Shown piece after piece: positions 33,262 through 41,775 of a stretch of DNA of 64,000 nt; positions within the stretch are counted from its first letter, which is position 1, and each line of letters opens with the position of its first letter. Made by a program: the position numbers and the translations under genes. The DNA lies in the NCBI GenBank assembly GCA_028284585.1, contig JANQRK010000057.1:96816-160815 (forward strand). Direction: 5' to 3'. The notes beneath the pieces are model-generated. The model saw only the letters and a program-made list of their open reading frames with translations, searched no databases and was not told the DNA's origin. This DNA is from Chromatiales bacterium. Its GTDB lineage: Bacteria > Pseudomonadota > Gammaproteobacteria > Chromatiales > Chromatiaceae.

Positions 33262-34542
33262 TTGAACGATCTGCCACTCGGCGCACTGTTCGGTGCGCTA
33301 GTGTTCTTGCTGATCCTCTCCGCGTGTTTCTCGGGATCCGAGACCGCGTTGATGACCTTGAACCGCTATCGTCTTCGCCACCTCGCAGAAGACGGCAACC
33401 CGGGCGCACGTCTGGCCGAACGCCTGCTGAGCAAGCCTGATCGCTTGATCGGTCTGATCTTGCTCGGCAACAACTTCGTCAACATCCTGGCCTCGTCTCT
33501 GGCCACCATCATCGCCATTCGCCTGGGTGGCGAGGGTGCAATCCCGCTCGCCGCCGGACTGCTGACGCTGGTCATTCTGGTGTTTTCCGAAGTGGCGCCC
33601 AAGACCTTGGCGGCATTGCATCCCGAACGCCTCGCGTTTCCCGCCTCTTGGGTGTACACCCCGCTGCTGCGTGTGACCTTCCCACTGGTCTGGCTGGTCA
33701 ATCTGATGGCCAACGCGGTTCTGCGCCTGTTGGGTATCTACCCGGAGGACGCAGAGGGCAACGCATTGAGCCGCGAGGAGTTGCGCACCGTGGTGAACGA
33801 GGCCGGGGCGATGATCCCAAAGCGTCACCAGAAGATGCTGGTCAACATCCTCGACCTGGAAAACGTGACGGTCGACGACATCATGGTGCCACGCAACGAA
33901 CTCGACGGCGTCGATCTCGACAACCCGGTCGACGTGATCCTCGAGCAGCTCGAGCAGACACCCTATACCCGCTTGCTAGTCTATCGCGGCAGCATCGACA
34001 ACATCGTCGGCTTCCTGCACGCGCGACGCGTCATGCAGGCACAGCTCGACGGCGAACTGGACCGCACAGCGCTGGAAGGCCTGATCCGCGAGCCCTACTA
34101 TGTACCCAAGGGGACACCGCTCAACCGGCAGCTACTCAACTTTCAGCGCAAGCGGCGGCGCACCGGGTTGGTGGTCGACGAGTACGGTGATGTGCAAGGC
34201 CTGGTGACCATGGCCGATTTGCTCGAAGAGATCGTCGGCGAGTTTGCGACCGATCCGGCCGACAGCATCGCCGACGTGCTACCGCAGGACGACGGCAGCT
34301 TCTTGGTGGACGGTAGCGCCAGCCTGCGTGAGCTGATCAAGACCATGCATTGGGACCTGCCAACCGATGGCCCCAAGACGTTCAATGGGATGATCGTCGA
34401 ACACCTGGAAAGCCTGCCCGAGACTGGTACCTCCTTGATGGTCTCGGGGTATCCGATCGACGTGGTCCAAACCCAAGACAATGCGGTCAAGACTGCACGC
34501 ATCCGCCCTGCCGAACGGCGCACCCCGGACGATTCCGGTTGA
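33262..34542 (+). CDS. CNNM/CBS-domain membrane protein (CorC/YfjD family, possible Mg/Co transporter)
   Basis: Inner-membrane protein of 426 residues. A CNNM (DUF21) domain with about four helices begins LFGALVFLLILSACFSGSETALMTL, split here by the typical SGSETA motif. A tandem CBS pair comes next (VDDIMVPRNELDGV; RTGLVVDEYGDVQGLVT). A C-terminal CorC_HlyC domain ends the protein (DGSFLVDGSASLRELI). Relatives are implicated in Mg2+ and Co2+ efflux or resistance; transport has been shown for only some. The start is TTG at 33262, since no in-frame ATG precedes the first helix. A sigma-70 promoter lies just upstream. Confidence 0.82.
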   Translation: MNDLPLGALFGALVFLLILSACFSGSETALMTLNRYRLRHLAEDGNPGARLAERLLSKPDRLIGLILLGNNFVNILASSLATIIAIRLGGEGAIPLAAGLLTLVILVFSEVAPKTLAALHPERLAFPASWVYTPLLRVTFPLVWLVNLMANAVLRLLGIYPEDAEGNALSREELRTVVNEAGAMIPKRHQKMLVNILDLENVTVDDIMVPRNELDGVDLDNPVDVILEQLEQTPYTRLLVYRGSIDNIVGFLHARRVMQAQLDGELDRTALEGLIREPYYVPKGTPLNRQLLNFQRKRRRTGLVVDEYGDVQGLVTMADLLEEIVGEFATDPADSIADVLPQDDGSFLVDGSASLRELIKTMHWDLPTDGPKTFNGMIVEHLESLPETGTSLMVSGYPIDVVQTQDNAVKTARIRPAERRTPDDSG

Positions 34543-34728
34543 TGCCGGGAAGCGATTGATGACTGCTACTATCCCAGCGGGTCTTCAAGGGACTAAAGGC
34601 CCGTCACAATCCGAAGCGACCCAACTGCGGGTGTTCCGAAGCCGGATTCTCGACCGAAAGTCCGGCACAATTCGTACGGCCAGTAAGCAGTGGCAACCCA
34701 ACTTCGGGTCTCGGCCCATCACGGACGT

Positions 34729-35469
34729 TCAGATCCGGGAGCGCGGCGTGACAAACACCTCAAAGTGTGACTCTGAAGCCAGCGGTTGCGATTCCGATCC
34801 GTACTCCTCTAGAACTGCATATTTGAATTTTGCGAATGCGTTCGCGAAGGCCTCGTCCCCAAGACCCCAGCACGAGCCGTGGGCCCGGCTCTCATAGGCG
34901 GCAAGTCGGTCGCCTACGGTTTCTTCCAGCCGCCACGGAATCCTAAGGTCAGGCGGCCGACTATCCACTGCCATGGACTGGGCGACCTGCGCGCTGCCTC
35001 TAGATGCAAGCCAGATCGACTCGATTTTCCTTCGATGCTCGGGCCAATTGCATCGACAGTCGACGTGAGCGCCGTCGTTTCGCAGCACGCGCTTGATCTC
35101 ACACAATGATTTCTGGCGGTCCGTCAAGTGCAAGACATGCGAAGTGATTGCCACATCGAAAGTCGCAGCAGGTACCGGCAAGCCTTGGGCTGCTCCGATC
35201 TTGGTGTCGATGTTGGTAAGCCCCTCGGCGTTTGCCTTTCGGTCAAGCACTTCGAGCATCTGTTGCGACACATCTACCGCAACAACGCGCCGAACTGCGC
35301 GTGCGAAAGGGATCGAGAGCAAGCCCGTGCCCGCTCCGACATCAATCAGTGTCGTACGCTTCCGGTCTCTGTCGGAAAGAACAAAATCGACTACCGCGCC
35401 GACAACCGCGGTCGGGTATTCCCGCGTGGCGTCGTAGGTGTCGGCGATCCTGTCGTAATAATTCGCCAT
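34729..35469 (-). CDS. Class I SAM-dependent methyltransferase
   Basis: The 246-residue protein has the SAM-binding motif I LIDVGAGTGLLSIPFAR at 41-57, motif II acidic residue in VVAVDVSQQMLEVL, and the post-motif segment FDVAITSHVLHLTDRQKSL typical of the UbiE/Methyltransf_11 group. The substrate is unknown. Composition is slightly more AT-rich than its neighbours, and it stands alone between the CorC-type gene and radA, about 190-240 nt from each. This suggests an acquired gene. The sequence just before its ATG (AAGCGTGTTAG, minus strand) loosely recalls the cassette junctions near 54 kb, too weak to call. Confidence 0.75.
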   Translation of the reverse strand: MANYYDRIADTYDATREYPTAVVGAVVDFVLSDRDRKRTTLIDVGAGTGLLSIPFARAVRRVVAVDVSQQMLEVLDRKANAEGLTNIDTKIGAAQGLPVPAATFDVAITSHVLHLTDRQKSLCEIKRVLRNDGAHVDCRCNWPEHRRKIESIWLASRGSAQVAQSMAVDSRPPDLRIPWRLEETVGDRLAAYESRAHGSCWGLGDEAFANAFAKFKYAVLEEYGSESQPLASESHFEVFVTPRSRI

Positions 35470-35707
35470 GGGCTCAAACTAACACGCTTAGAAAACCCAT
35501 GAAGCCGCCCTCGGGTCGAGAGCGGCAGTGCGAACAGTCGAATGAACAGGTCGACTATCGGACAGCCGCAGCGACTTGCTGCCTGCTTGATGCTTGAGTC
35601 CGCGATGGCCGATCTGAGACTTCGCCGAATCCTCCTAAAGCCGGTCTGCTTTCGGTAACCGCACCGTCGATTCCAAGCGCACCAAAAACATCCGCAACTG
35701 CCAGCCG

Positions 35708-37084
35708 TCACGCCCACCCCGACAACGCATCGATCGCCTCGTCGATGCGGCGCACCGCGACCACGTCCAAGCCCTCGATCGCACATTTCGGGGCATTGGC
35801 CGAGGGTACGATCGCGCGCTTGAAACCGTGTTTGACCGCCTCGCGCAGGCGCTCTTGTCCATTGGGCACTGGACGGATCTCACCGGCCAGGCCGACCTCA
35901 CCGAAGGTCGCCAACTGCTCTGGCAATGCTCGGTCACGAAAGCTCGACAGGACGGCCAGTAACACCGGTAGATCGGCCGCGGTCTCGGTCACCCGCACGC
36001 CCCCGGCCACATTGAGAAAGACGTCCTGATCAAACAAGGCGATACCACCATGGCGATGCAAAACGGCCAGCAGCATCGACAAGCGGTTCTGCTCCAGACC
36101 CAGGGCGACGCGGCGTGGATTGGCCAAGGGGCTTTGATCGACCAGTGCCTGGACCTCGACCAACAAGGGTCGCGTGCCCTCGCGGGTGACCAGGATGCAA
36201 CTCCCAGCGACCGGCTGCGCCTGGCGCGAGAGAAAGATCGCGGAAGGGTTGCTGACCTCGCTCAGCCCCTTGTCGGTCATCCCGAAGACACCGAGCTCGT
36301 TGACCGCGCCAAAGCGATTCTTGACCGCCCGGATCAAGCGCAAGGGGCCACCGCCGTCACCCTCGAAGTACAGCACGGTATCGACCATGTGCTCGAGCAC
36401 CCGAGGCCCGGCCAGCGCGCCCTCCTTGGTGACATGGCCGACCAGGAACAATGCGCTCCCGGTCTGCTTGGCAAAGCGCACCAGGCGCGCCGCTGACTCG
36501 CGCACCTGGGCTACCGATCCCGGTGCCGACTGTAGCGACTCGGTGTAGAAGGTCTGGATCGAATCCAGCACCAACACCCGCGGTGGATCGCGAGCGATCA
36601 GTGCCAAGACACGCTCGACGCAGGTCTCGGTCAGCAAATCCAGGCGTTCGATCGGCAGATCGAGGCGCCGCGCGCGCAGGCTGATCTGCTCCGCGGACTC
36701 CTCGCCGCTGAGATACAAGGCTGGCACCCGGTCGGACAGCAAGGCCAGCGCCTGCACCAGCAAGGTCGACTTGCCGATCCCCGGGTCACCACCGATCAGT
36801 ACCACCGAACCGGGCACCAGACCACCACCGAGCACCCGGTCGAGTTCGGCCAGACCGGTGGACAAACGCTCGTCGGGCTCGGCGCTGACCTCGGACAGGC
36901 GGCGGATGCGCGCTGCGTCTTCACCAGCATAGCCGGCGAAGCGCTCGTTCGCCTTGTTTGTTGGGCTGGCCAGGCTCTCCTGCAGGGTATTCCAAGCGCC
37001 ACAGTCACTGCACTGTCCGGCCCACTTGGCCGCCTGGGCGCCGCAGTCGGTGCAAACATACCGGGTTTTCGCGGACTTGCTCAT
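35708..37084 (-). CDS. radA: DNA repair/recombination protein RadA (Sms)
   Basis: Hexameric RecA/DnaB-like ATPase that promotes branch migration in recombination. It is 458 residues with an N-terminal zinc finger (C11, C14, C25, C28 in CTDCG and CSDCG), Walker A GGDPGIGKST, the RadA-specific VKNRFGAVNELGVF motif and a C-terminal Lon-protease-like domain (QPVAGSCILVTREGTRPLLVE onward). The frame opens at 37135; the ATG at 37084 (MSKSAKTRYVCTDCG) with AGGGGA about 6 nt upstream is the real start. It follows dnaB; the alr gene often found between the two is missing here. Confidence 0.94.
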   Translation of the reverse strand: MSKSAKTRYVCTDCGAQAAKWAGQCSDCGAWNTLQESLASPTNKANERFAGYAGEDAARIRRLSEVSAEPDERLSTGLAELDRVLGGGLVPGSVVLIGGDPGIGKSTLLVQALALLSDRVPALYLSGEESAEQISLRARRLDLPIERLDLLTETCVERVLALIARDPPRVLVLDSIQTFYTESLQSAPGSVAQVRESAARLVRFAKQTGSALFLVGHVTKEGALAGPRVLEHMVDTVLYFEGDGGGPLRLIRAVKNRFGAVNELGVFGMTDKGLSEVSNPSAIFLSRQAQPVAGSCILVTREGTRPLLVEVQALVDQSPLANPRRVALGLEQNRLSMLLAVLHRHGGIALFDQDVFLNVAGGVRVTETAADLPVLLAVLSSFRDRALPEQLATFGEVGLAGEIRPVPNGQERLREAVKHGFKRAIVPSANAPKCAIEGLDVVAVRRIDEAIDALSGWA

Positions 37085-37187
37085 CGAGATTCCCCTGCCA
37101 GTACGCGTTAGCGGCTCGCGCACCAGCACAAGCATCGGCGCCAGGTGTGGTCACATCGAAACGGCACAGGCCTATCCTTGGCGTTCG

Positions 37188-38606
37188 TCAATACTGGTCT
37201 TCGTCGTAGACGTCGTAGGCGAAGCTGTCGAAGCGTGTGAACTTGCCTTGGAAGGTCAGCATCACGGTGCCGATCGGGCCGTTACGCTGTTTGCCGATGA
37301 TGATCTCGGCCTTGCCCTTGTCAGGGCTGTCCTCGTTATAGACCTCATCGCGATAAATGAACACGATCAGGTCGGCATCCTGTTCGATGGCCCCCGACTC
37401 GCGCAGGTCCGACATTACTGGTCGTTTGTTTGGCCGCTGCTCGAGCGAGCGGTTGAGCTGCGAGAGTGCGACCACCGGCACATTGAGTTCCTTGGCCAGG
37501 GCCTTGAGCGAGCGCGAGATCGCCGAGATCTCGGTGGCACGGTTCTCACCGGTGTCCGGTGCCTGCATCAACTGCAGATAATCGATCACGACCAGGCCCA
37601 GGGTACCGTGTTCCTTGGTCAGGCGCCGGCAGCGCGCACGCAGCTCGGTCGGGCTCAGGGCCGGCGTGTCGTCTATGAACAACTTGGTATTGTTGAGCAG
37701 GTTGACGGCCGAGGTGATGCGCGGCCAGTCGTCGTCCTCTAACCGGCCGGAGCGAACCGCCTGCTGATTGACCCGGCCGAGTGACGAGATCATGCGCATC
37801 GTCAGGGACTCGCCCGGCATCTCCATCGAAAAGATCGCCACCGGCATGCCGGCGGTTATCGCGACATTCTCGGCCAGGTTCATCGCGAAGGTGGTCTTAC
37901 CCATCGACGGCCGCCCGGCGACGATGATCAGATCGGCCTTTTGCAACCCGCAGGTCTTGTCGTCGAAGTCACTGAAGCCGCTCGATACCCCGGTCAGCGC
38001 GTTGTCGCTACCGTACAACTCCTCGATGCGGTTGATGGTCTCGGTCAACAGGCGCGAGATCGGGCGAAAGCCGCCACCGCCACGCGCCTGTCGCTCGGCG
38101 ATCTGAAACACCAGGTTCTCGGCGTAGTCGAGCAGCTCGTGCACCTTTCGGCCGTTTGGCTGATAACCGCTCTCGGCGACCTGATTACCAACCCGGATCA
38201 ACTGGCGCACAACCGATTGCTGGCGGACGATCTCGGCGTAGGCCTTGATATTTGCCGCGGTCGGCGTGTCATTGGCGAGCATCCCCAGATAGGCCAGTCC
38301 ACCGATCTCCTGCGCGGTGCCCATGCGCTCCATCTCGTCGTGCACAGTGACCAGGTCCAGCGGCTGATCGGCGTCGGCCAAGCGCGCGATTGCGGCATAG
38401 ATCAGTTGGTGTTCGCGACGGTAGAAGTCCTGCTCGACGACCAGATCGGCGACCTTGTCCCAGGCGGCGTTGTCGAGCATCAGACCGCCCAATACCGACT
38501 GCTCGGCCTGTAGCGAATGCGGCGGCAGGCGCAGCGCCTCCATCGCGTCGTCTGGGCCTGGCTGGGTCGGGGCGGCAGGGACGGGATCGTGGACAGCGTC
38601 GGCCAT
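37188..38606 (-). CDS. dnaB: Replicative DNA helicase DnaB
   Basis: Hexameric 5'-3' helicase of the replication fork. It is 472 residues with an N-terminal DnaG-interacting domain (PPHSLQAEQSVLGGLMLDN) and a RecA-like domain. Walker A is GRPSMGKTTFA and Walker B LGLVVIDYLQLM. The C-terminal motifs include NRSLEQRPNKRPVMSDLRES and EIIIGKQRNGPIG. No intein interrupts the P-loop or the H4 region, both frequent intein sites. ATG at 38606. The gene lies 166 nt after rplI in the conserved rpsF-rpsR-rplI-dnaB neighbourhood. Confidence 0.96.
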   Translation of the reverse strand: MADAVHDPVPAAPTQPGPDDAMEALRLPPHSLQAEQSVLGGLMLDNAAWDKVADLVVEQDFYRREHQLIYAAIARLADADQPLDLVTVHDEMERMGTAQEIGGLAYLGMLANDTPTAANIKAYAEIVRQQSVVRQLIRVGNQVAESGYQPNGRKVHELLDYAENLVFQIAERQARGGGGFRPISRLLTETINRIEELYGSDNALTGVSSGFSDFDDKTCGLQKADLIIVAGRPSMGKTTFAMNLAENVAITAGMPVAIFSMEMPGESLTMRMISSLGRVNQQAVRSGRLEDDDWPRITSAVNLLNNTKLFIDDTPALSPTELRARCRRLTKEHGTLGLVVIDYLQLMQAPDTGENRATEISAISRSLKALAKELNVPVVALSQLNRSLEQRPNKRPVMSDLRESGAIEQDADLIVFIYRDEVYNEDSPDKGKAEIIIGKQRNGPIGTVMLTFQGKFTRFDSFAYDVYDEDQY

Positions 38607-38772
38607 TTAGATGCCAAACCTGGTCAGTGGGCGGGCCATCGATTACACCACAGGGTGGCCGCGCTGTGCAGCCACGGACCCCGGCTCGGGACAAATGCCG
38701 TTAGGCCGGACCCAGGCCGGCTTCGGGAGACCTCAACGCAGCCGCGCGGCCCCGGCCGGCCGGGTCGCCCAG

Positions 38773-39228
38773 CTATTCCTCGCCCACCACGGATACCTTG
38801 AGCATCGCGTCGACATCAGTGTGCAGGTGCACCGCGACTTCGTACTCGCCTGCCACCCGGAACGGGCCCTCAGGCAAACGCACCTCGGACTTCGACAACT
38901 CTACGCCGGCCTCGGCGCAGGCACGGGCGATGTCGATGGTCCCGACCGACCCGAACAGGCGGCCTTCCTCACCCGCCTTGTGCGTAATGGTCACGCCATT
39001 GGATAGTGCTTCGATCTGCGCCTTGCGGGTCTCGGCCGCCGCCAGTCGCTCTGCCGCCTGACGCTCGAGCTCGGCACGCTGTGCCTCGAAACGTTGCACG
39101 TTCTCGGCGCTGGCGAATACTGCCTTGCCCTGCGGGATCAGGTAATTTCGACCAAAGCCGGACTTTACCGAGACCTTCTCACCCAAGGCGCCCAGGTTGG
39201 CGACCTTTTCCAGCAGAATCACTTCCAT
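38773..39228 (-). CDS. rplI: 50S ribosomal protein L9
   Basis: Large-subunit protein near the L1 stalk. It is 151 residues with the N-terminal signature [18 protein letters not shown] and [17 protein letters not shown], the long connecting helix (about 40-75) and the C-terminal RNA-binding lobe. Length and motifs are standard. It follows the DUF2232-type membrane-protein gene by 23 nt. Confidence 0.96.
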   Translation of the reverse strand: MEVILLEKVANLGALGEKVSVKSGFGRNYLIPQGKAVFASAENVQRFEAQRAELERQAAERLAAAETRKAQIEALSNGVTITHKAGEEGRLFGSVGTIDIARACAEAGVELSKSEVRLPEGPFRVAGEYEVAVHLHTDVDAMLKVSVVGEE

Positions 39229-39251
39229 CGTATGCGACCTCTCTATTCAAT

Positions 39252-40172
39252 TCAGTTGTCATCGGCACCGTTCGAGCGACGCCCTCGAGCGCGACCCCGA
39301 AAATCCAGCCAACCATCCAAGTAGCCGGCAATCGCTAGCAGCGGGATGCCCTGCGGGGCAAGCAGAAACAGCACCAGATACATGCCGACCAACCAGGCTG
39401 CCGAGGCACCGGAATCCGTCACCAGCCCATGCACCAGGCTGATGCCTTGCACCATGAACAGCAGCATGCCCACCAAGTAGAGCTGCCCGATCAGGGTCGG
39501 CTCGCCACCGCTCAACAACACCCCTACGATCAGCAGCACGGGCACAACCAGCAGGGCCCAGCGCCCGAACCGCAGGCGACGAAATTCGGAACCGAAGGCC
39601 CCTGGCCGGTCGATCAGCGCCGACCAGTAGCGTGCCAGCACCAGCGAGGCAACACAGCCCAGTAGCCAGGCTGCTGCAACCCCACCTGGCATCCAGCCGG
39701 CCATCAACTCGACGGTACCCTTGACCTGATCCGCCGGCAGGTCTCCTGTGTCGACCTGCTGCAGCAAGTCATTGAGTCCAGACGCCCAAAATGCCGCCGG
39801 ATCGCCCAGCAATCCGTACTGCAACATCACTATGCCGGCCGCGAGCATCGCCGACACCTCGATCGCGAGGCGCAGCGACCCCGTGCTCCCCAATACCCCG
39901 CCCAGTAATGCCGCGGGCAACCAAATCATCAATCCGACCAGTAACATGCCGGCCGGCATCGCAAACATCAGGGCACCCAGCCCGAACACCGCCAGCGACG
40001 CAAAGATCACCAGCGCGCCCTCGAGCCAACCCTGGCGCAACACGGTCAACATGATGACAGCCGAGCTGAGCAGCATCAGGGGTGTCAGCAGCAAGCCGAA
40101 CGCCGCAAACAACAGCGCGGCAATGACCGCTTCCATACGGCCCTTCATCACCCAGTTGGCGAAGGCCTTCAT
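39252..40172 (-). CDS. DUF2232-type multipass membrane protein
   Basis: Uncharacterised inner-membrane protein of 306 residues with about eight hydrophobic segments (for example AVIAALLFAAFGLLLTPLML and LLVVPVLLIVGVLL) and a basic C-terminus (RGRARGRRS). It has no recognised catalytic motif. A DUF2232/YybS-like gene between rpsR and rplI is conserved in many gammaproteobacteria, and the position is the main support for the family. ATG at 40172, 57 nt after rpsR. Function unknown. Confidence 0.75.
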   Translation of the reverse strand: MKAFANWVMKGRMEAVIAALLFAAFGLLLTPLMLLSSAVIMLTVLRQGWLEGALVIFASLAVFGLGALMFAMPAGMLLVGLMIWLPAALLGGVLGSTGSLRLAIEVSAMLAAGIVMLQYGLLGDPAAFWASGLNDLLQQVDTGDLPADQVKGTVELMAGWMPGGVAAAWLLGCVASLVLARYWSALIDRPGAFGSEFRRLRFGRWALLVVPVLLIVGVLLSGGEPTLIGQLYLVGMLLFMVQGISLVHGLVTDSGASAAWLVGMYLVLFLLAPQGIPLLAIAGYLDGWLDFRGRARGRRSNGADDN

Positions 40173-40228
40173 GCGCTTACCCTATGACCTAGCGGCCCCC
40201 TTGCGTAGCCGCAACCCAAGCGCGCCGC

Positions 40229-40453
40229 TCAGTGGCTATCCGAGTACGGCAGCAGGGCCAGAAAACGCGCACGCTTGACGGCATCGGCGAGTTGGCGTTG
40301 ATAGCGGGCGTTGGTACCAGTGATCCGGCTCGGCACGATCTTGCCGGACTCACTGACATATTGTTTGAGTAAGTTGAGATCCTTGTAATCGATCTCTTTG
40401 ACGCCTTCGGCGGTAAACCGACAATACTTACGGCGGCGAAAAAAACGTGACAT
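40229..40453 (-). CDS. rpsR: 30S ribosomal protein S18
   Basis: Small-subunit protein that binds 16S rRNA as a heterodimer with S6. It is 74 residues: [13 protein letters not shown] start, [19 protein letters not shown] core, and [20 protein letters not shown] basic region, all standard. The open frame continues far upstream into the rpsF spacer; the ATG at 40453 is the true start. It follows rpsF by 22 nt. Confidence 0.96.
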   Translation of the reverse strand: MSRFFRRRKYCRFTAEGVKEIDYKDLNLLKQYVSESGKIVPSRITGTNARYQRQLADAVKRARFLALLPYSDSH

Positions 40454-40475
40454 TGCGTTGGTCTCCCTTTGGGCG

Positions 40476-40880
40476 TCAGGCTGGGGCTTCGGATGCCGGC
40501 TTTGCGGGTTCGGCCGGCTCAGCGGCCCGCGTGGGTGCCGGGGCCTTGTCGTCATCCTTTTCGTCTTCTTTGGCCAATGGCGAGGCCTCGGTGACGGCCG
40601 CCTTACGGCGTATGACCAAGTTGCGCAACACCGCATCGTTGAAGCGGAAGGCGCTCTCGAGCTCGGCCAGCGCCTCGGCGCTGCACTCGATATTCATCAG
40701 GACATAGTGGGCCTTGTGGATCTTGTTGATCGGGTAGGCCAATTGACGCCGCCCCCAGTCTTCCAGGCGGTGGATGGTGCCGCTGCTGCCCTCGATGGTC
40801 GCGCGGTAGCGCTCGACCATGGCAGGCACCTGCTCGCTCTGATCCGGGTGGACCAGAAACACGATCTCATAGTGTCGCAT
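40476..40880 (-). CDS. rpsF: 30S ribosomal protein S6
   Basis: Partner of S18 on the 16S rRNA platform. It is 134 residues. The core begins [19 protein letters not shown] and includes [20 protein letters not shown]. The C-terminal tail from about 100 is long, acidic and Ala/Pro-rich ([13 protein letters not shown]), as in many S6 proteins subject to RimK-type modification. The ATG at 40880 has AGGAG 5 nt upstream; the longer open frame is spurious. It heads the operon rpsF-rpsR-(DUF2232)-rplI and carries a promoter and a structured leader. Confidence 0.96.
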   Translation of the reverse strand: MRHYEIVFLVHPDQSEQVPAMVERYRATIEGSSGTIHRLEDWGRRQLAYPINKIHKAHYVLMNIECSAEALAELESAFRFNDAVLRNLVIRRKAAVTEASPLAKEDEKDDDKAPAPTRAAEPAEPAKPASEAPA

Positions 40881-40901
40881 TGTCGCTCCTCTTGGATAAT
40901 G

Positions 40902-40927
40902 GCCTCCCGAGCACAGGCCGGTGAGGC
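40902..40927 (-). promoter_or_regulatory. Hairpin in the rpsF leader, candidate S6:S18 autoregulatory element
   Basis: Read on the minus strand, GCCTC-A-CCG, a 9-nt loop and CGG-GAGGC form a stem with one bulged A immediately upstream of the rpsF ribosome site. rpsF leaders in many bacteria carry a stem with a CCG-containing bulge that binds the S6:S18 complex and represses translation. Position and the ACCG/CGG pairing fit, but the exact consensus was not checked. Confidence 0.45.
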
Positions 40928-40965
40928 AAGGAGAATCGGCCGAATAGCGGCCGGAAAGCCGCGGA

Positions 40966-40994
40966 ATGTTAGACGGAAATACCATCGCGTGCAA
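40966..40994 (-). promoter_or_regulatory. Sigma-70 promoter of the rpsF operon
   Basis: On the minus strand TTGCAC (plus 40989-40994), a 17-nt spacer and TAACAT (40966-40971) make a reasonable promoter, giving a leader of about 75-80 nt that contains the candidate S6:S18 hairpin. A second GC-rich stem (GCGGC/GCCGC, 40947-40962) would form at the very 5' end of the transcript. Confidence 0.5.
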
Positions 40995-40998
40995 ATGG

Positions 40999-41772
40999 CT
41001 AGAGTCGCGGAGCGGCCTGGCTACTGGTGGGGCCGGCGCGCTGGCGCAACGCCTCGTACAGGCAGACTCCGGCCGCCACCGCGACATTCAAGCTGGTCAC
41101 CTGACCGCGCATCGGTAGGCTAACCAGGGCATCGCAAGTCTCGCGCGTCAGGCGGCGCATGCCGGCCGCCTCGGCACCGAGCACCAGCGCCAGTGGACCC
41201 TGCAGGTCGGCCTCGAACAATGGATCGGCGGCGCCACCGCTCATCCCCACGACAGTGATGCGATGCGCCGTCTGCAGGTGGCGCAGCGTGCGCACCAGGT
41301 TCGTGACCTGGACCAATGGCACGGTCTCGGCCGCGCCGCTGGCGACCTTACAAACCACCGGGGTCAATCCACCGGCGCGGTCACGCGGCGCGATCACCGC
41401 CTGCACACCAGCGGCGTCTGCCGAACGCAAACAGGCGCCGAGATTATGCGGATCTGTGACGCCGTCGAGAACCAGCAAGAAGGGTGCCTCGTCGAGCCTA
41501 CCAAGCAGGGCATCAAGATCCGCCTCGCCGAGGCTGGTCGGGATGGCGCCCTGTGCGATCACGCCCTGGTGGTTGGCACCACCGCTGATCCGATCCAGGG
41601 TCGAGCGATCACTGGGCTGCGGCTGCACGCCGGCGGCCCGCGCCGCATCGAGCACTTGGCGTAAGCGACGATCACTGCGGCCGGCATCGAACAATAGTCG
41701 GTCGATTCGACGCGCCCCATGTTTGAGTGCACTGCGCACGGCATGGATGCCGACGATCAACCCGGCCGGCAT
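40999..41772 (-). CDS. rlmB: 23S rRNA (Gm2251) 2'-O-methyltransferase RlmB
   Basis: SpoU/TrmH-type enzyme methylating G2251 in the peptidyl-transferase P-loop. It is 257 residues with an N-terminal substrate-binding domain ([21 protein letters not shown]) and the knotted SPOUT domain motifs 1 ([18 protein letters not shown]), 2 ([14 protein letters not shown]) and 3 ([20 protein letters not shown]). It begins 3 nt after the rnr stop; rnr-rlmB-rpsF order is common in gammaproteobacteria. Confidence 0.93.
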   Translation of the reverse strand: MPAGLIVGIHAVRSALKHGARRIDRLLFDAGRSDRRLRQVLDAARAAGVQPQPSDRSTLDRISGGANHQGVIAQGAIPTSLGEADLDALLGRLDEAPFLLVLDGVTDPHNLGACLRSADAAGVQAVIAPRDRAGGLTPVVCKVASGAAETVPLVQVTNLVRTLRHLQTAHRITVVGMSGGAADPLFEADLQGPLALVLGAEAAGMRRLTRETCDALVSLPMRGQVTSLNVAVAAGVCLYEALRQRAGPTSSQAAPRL

Positions 41773-41775
41773 GGC

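Noticed and set aside
37085..37187. Remnant of alr between dnaB and radA
   Set aside because: Only about 100 nt are present and no alanine-racemase wording appears in any frame; the gene is simply absent here.
40947..40962. GC-rich stem after rlmB as a terminator
   Set aside because: No T-tract follows and a promoter -10 immediately precedes it; better seen as part of the rpsF leader.
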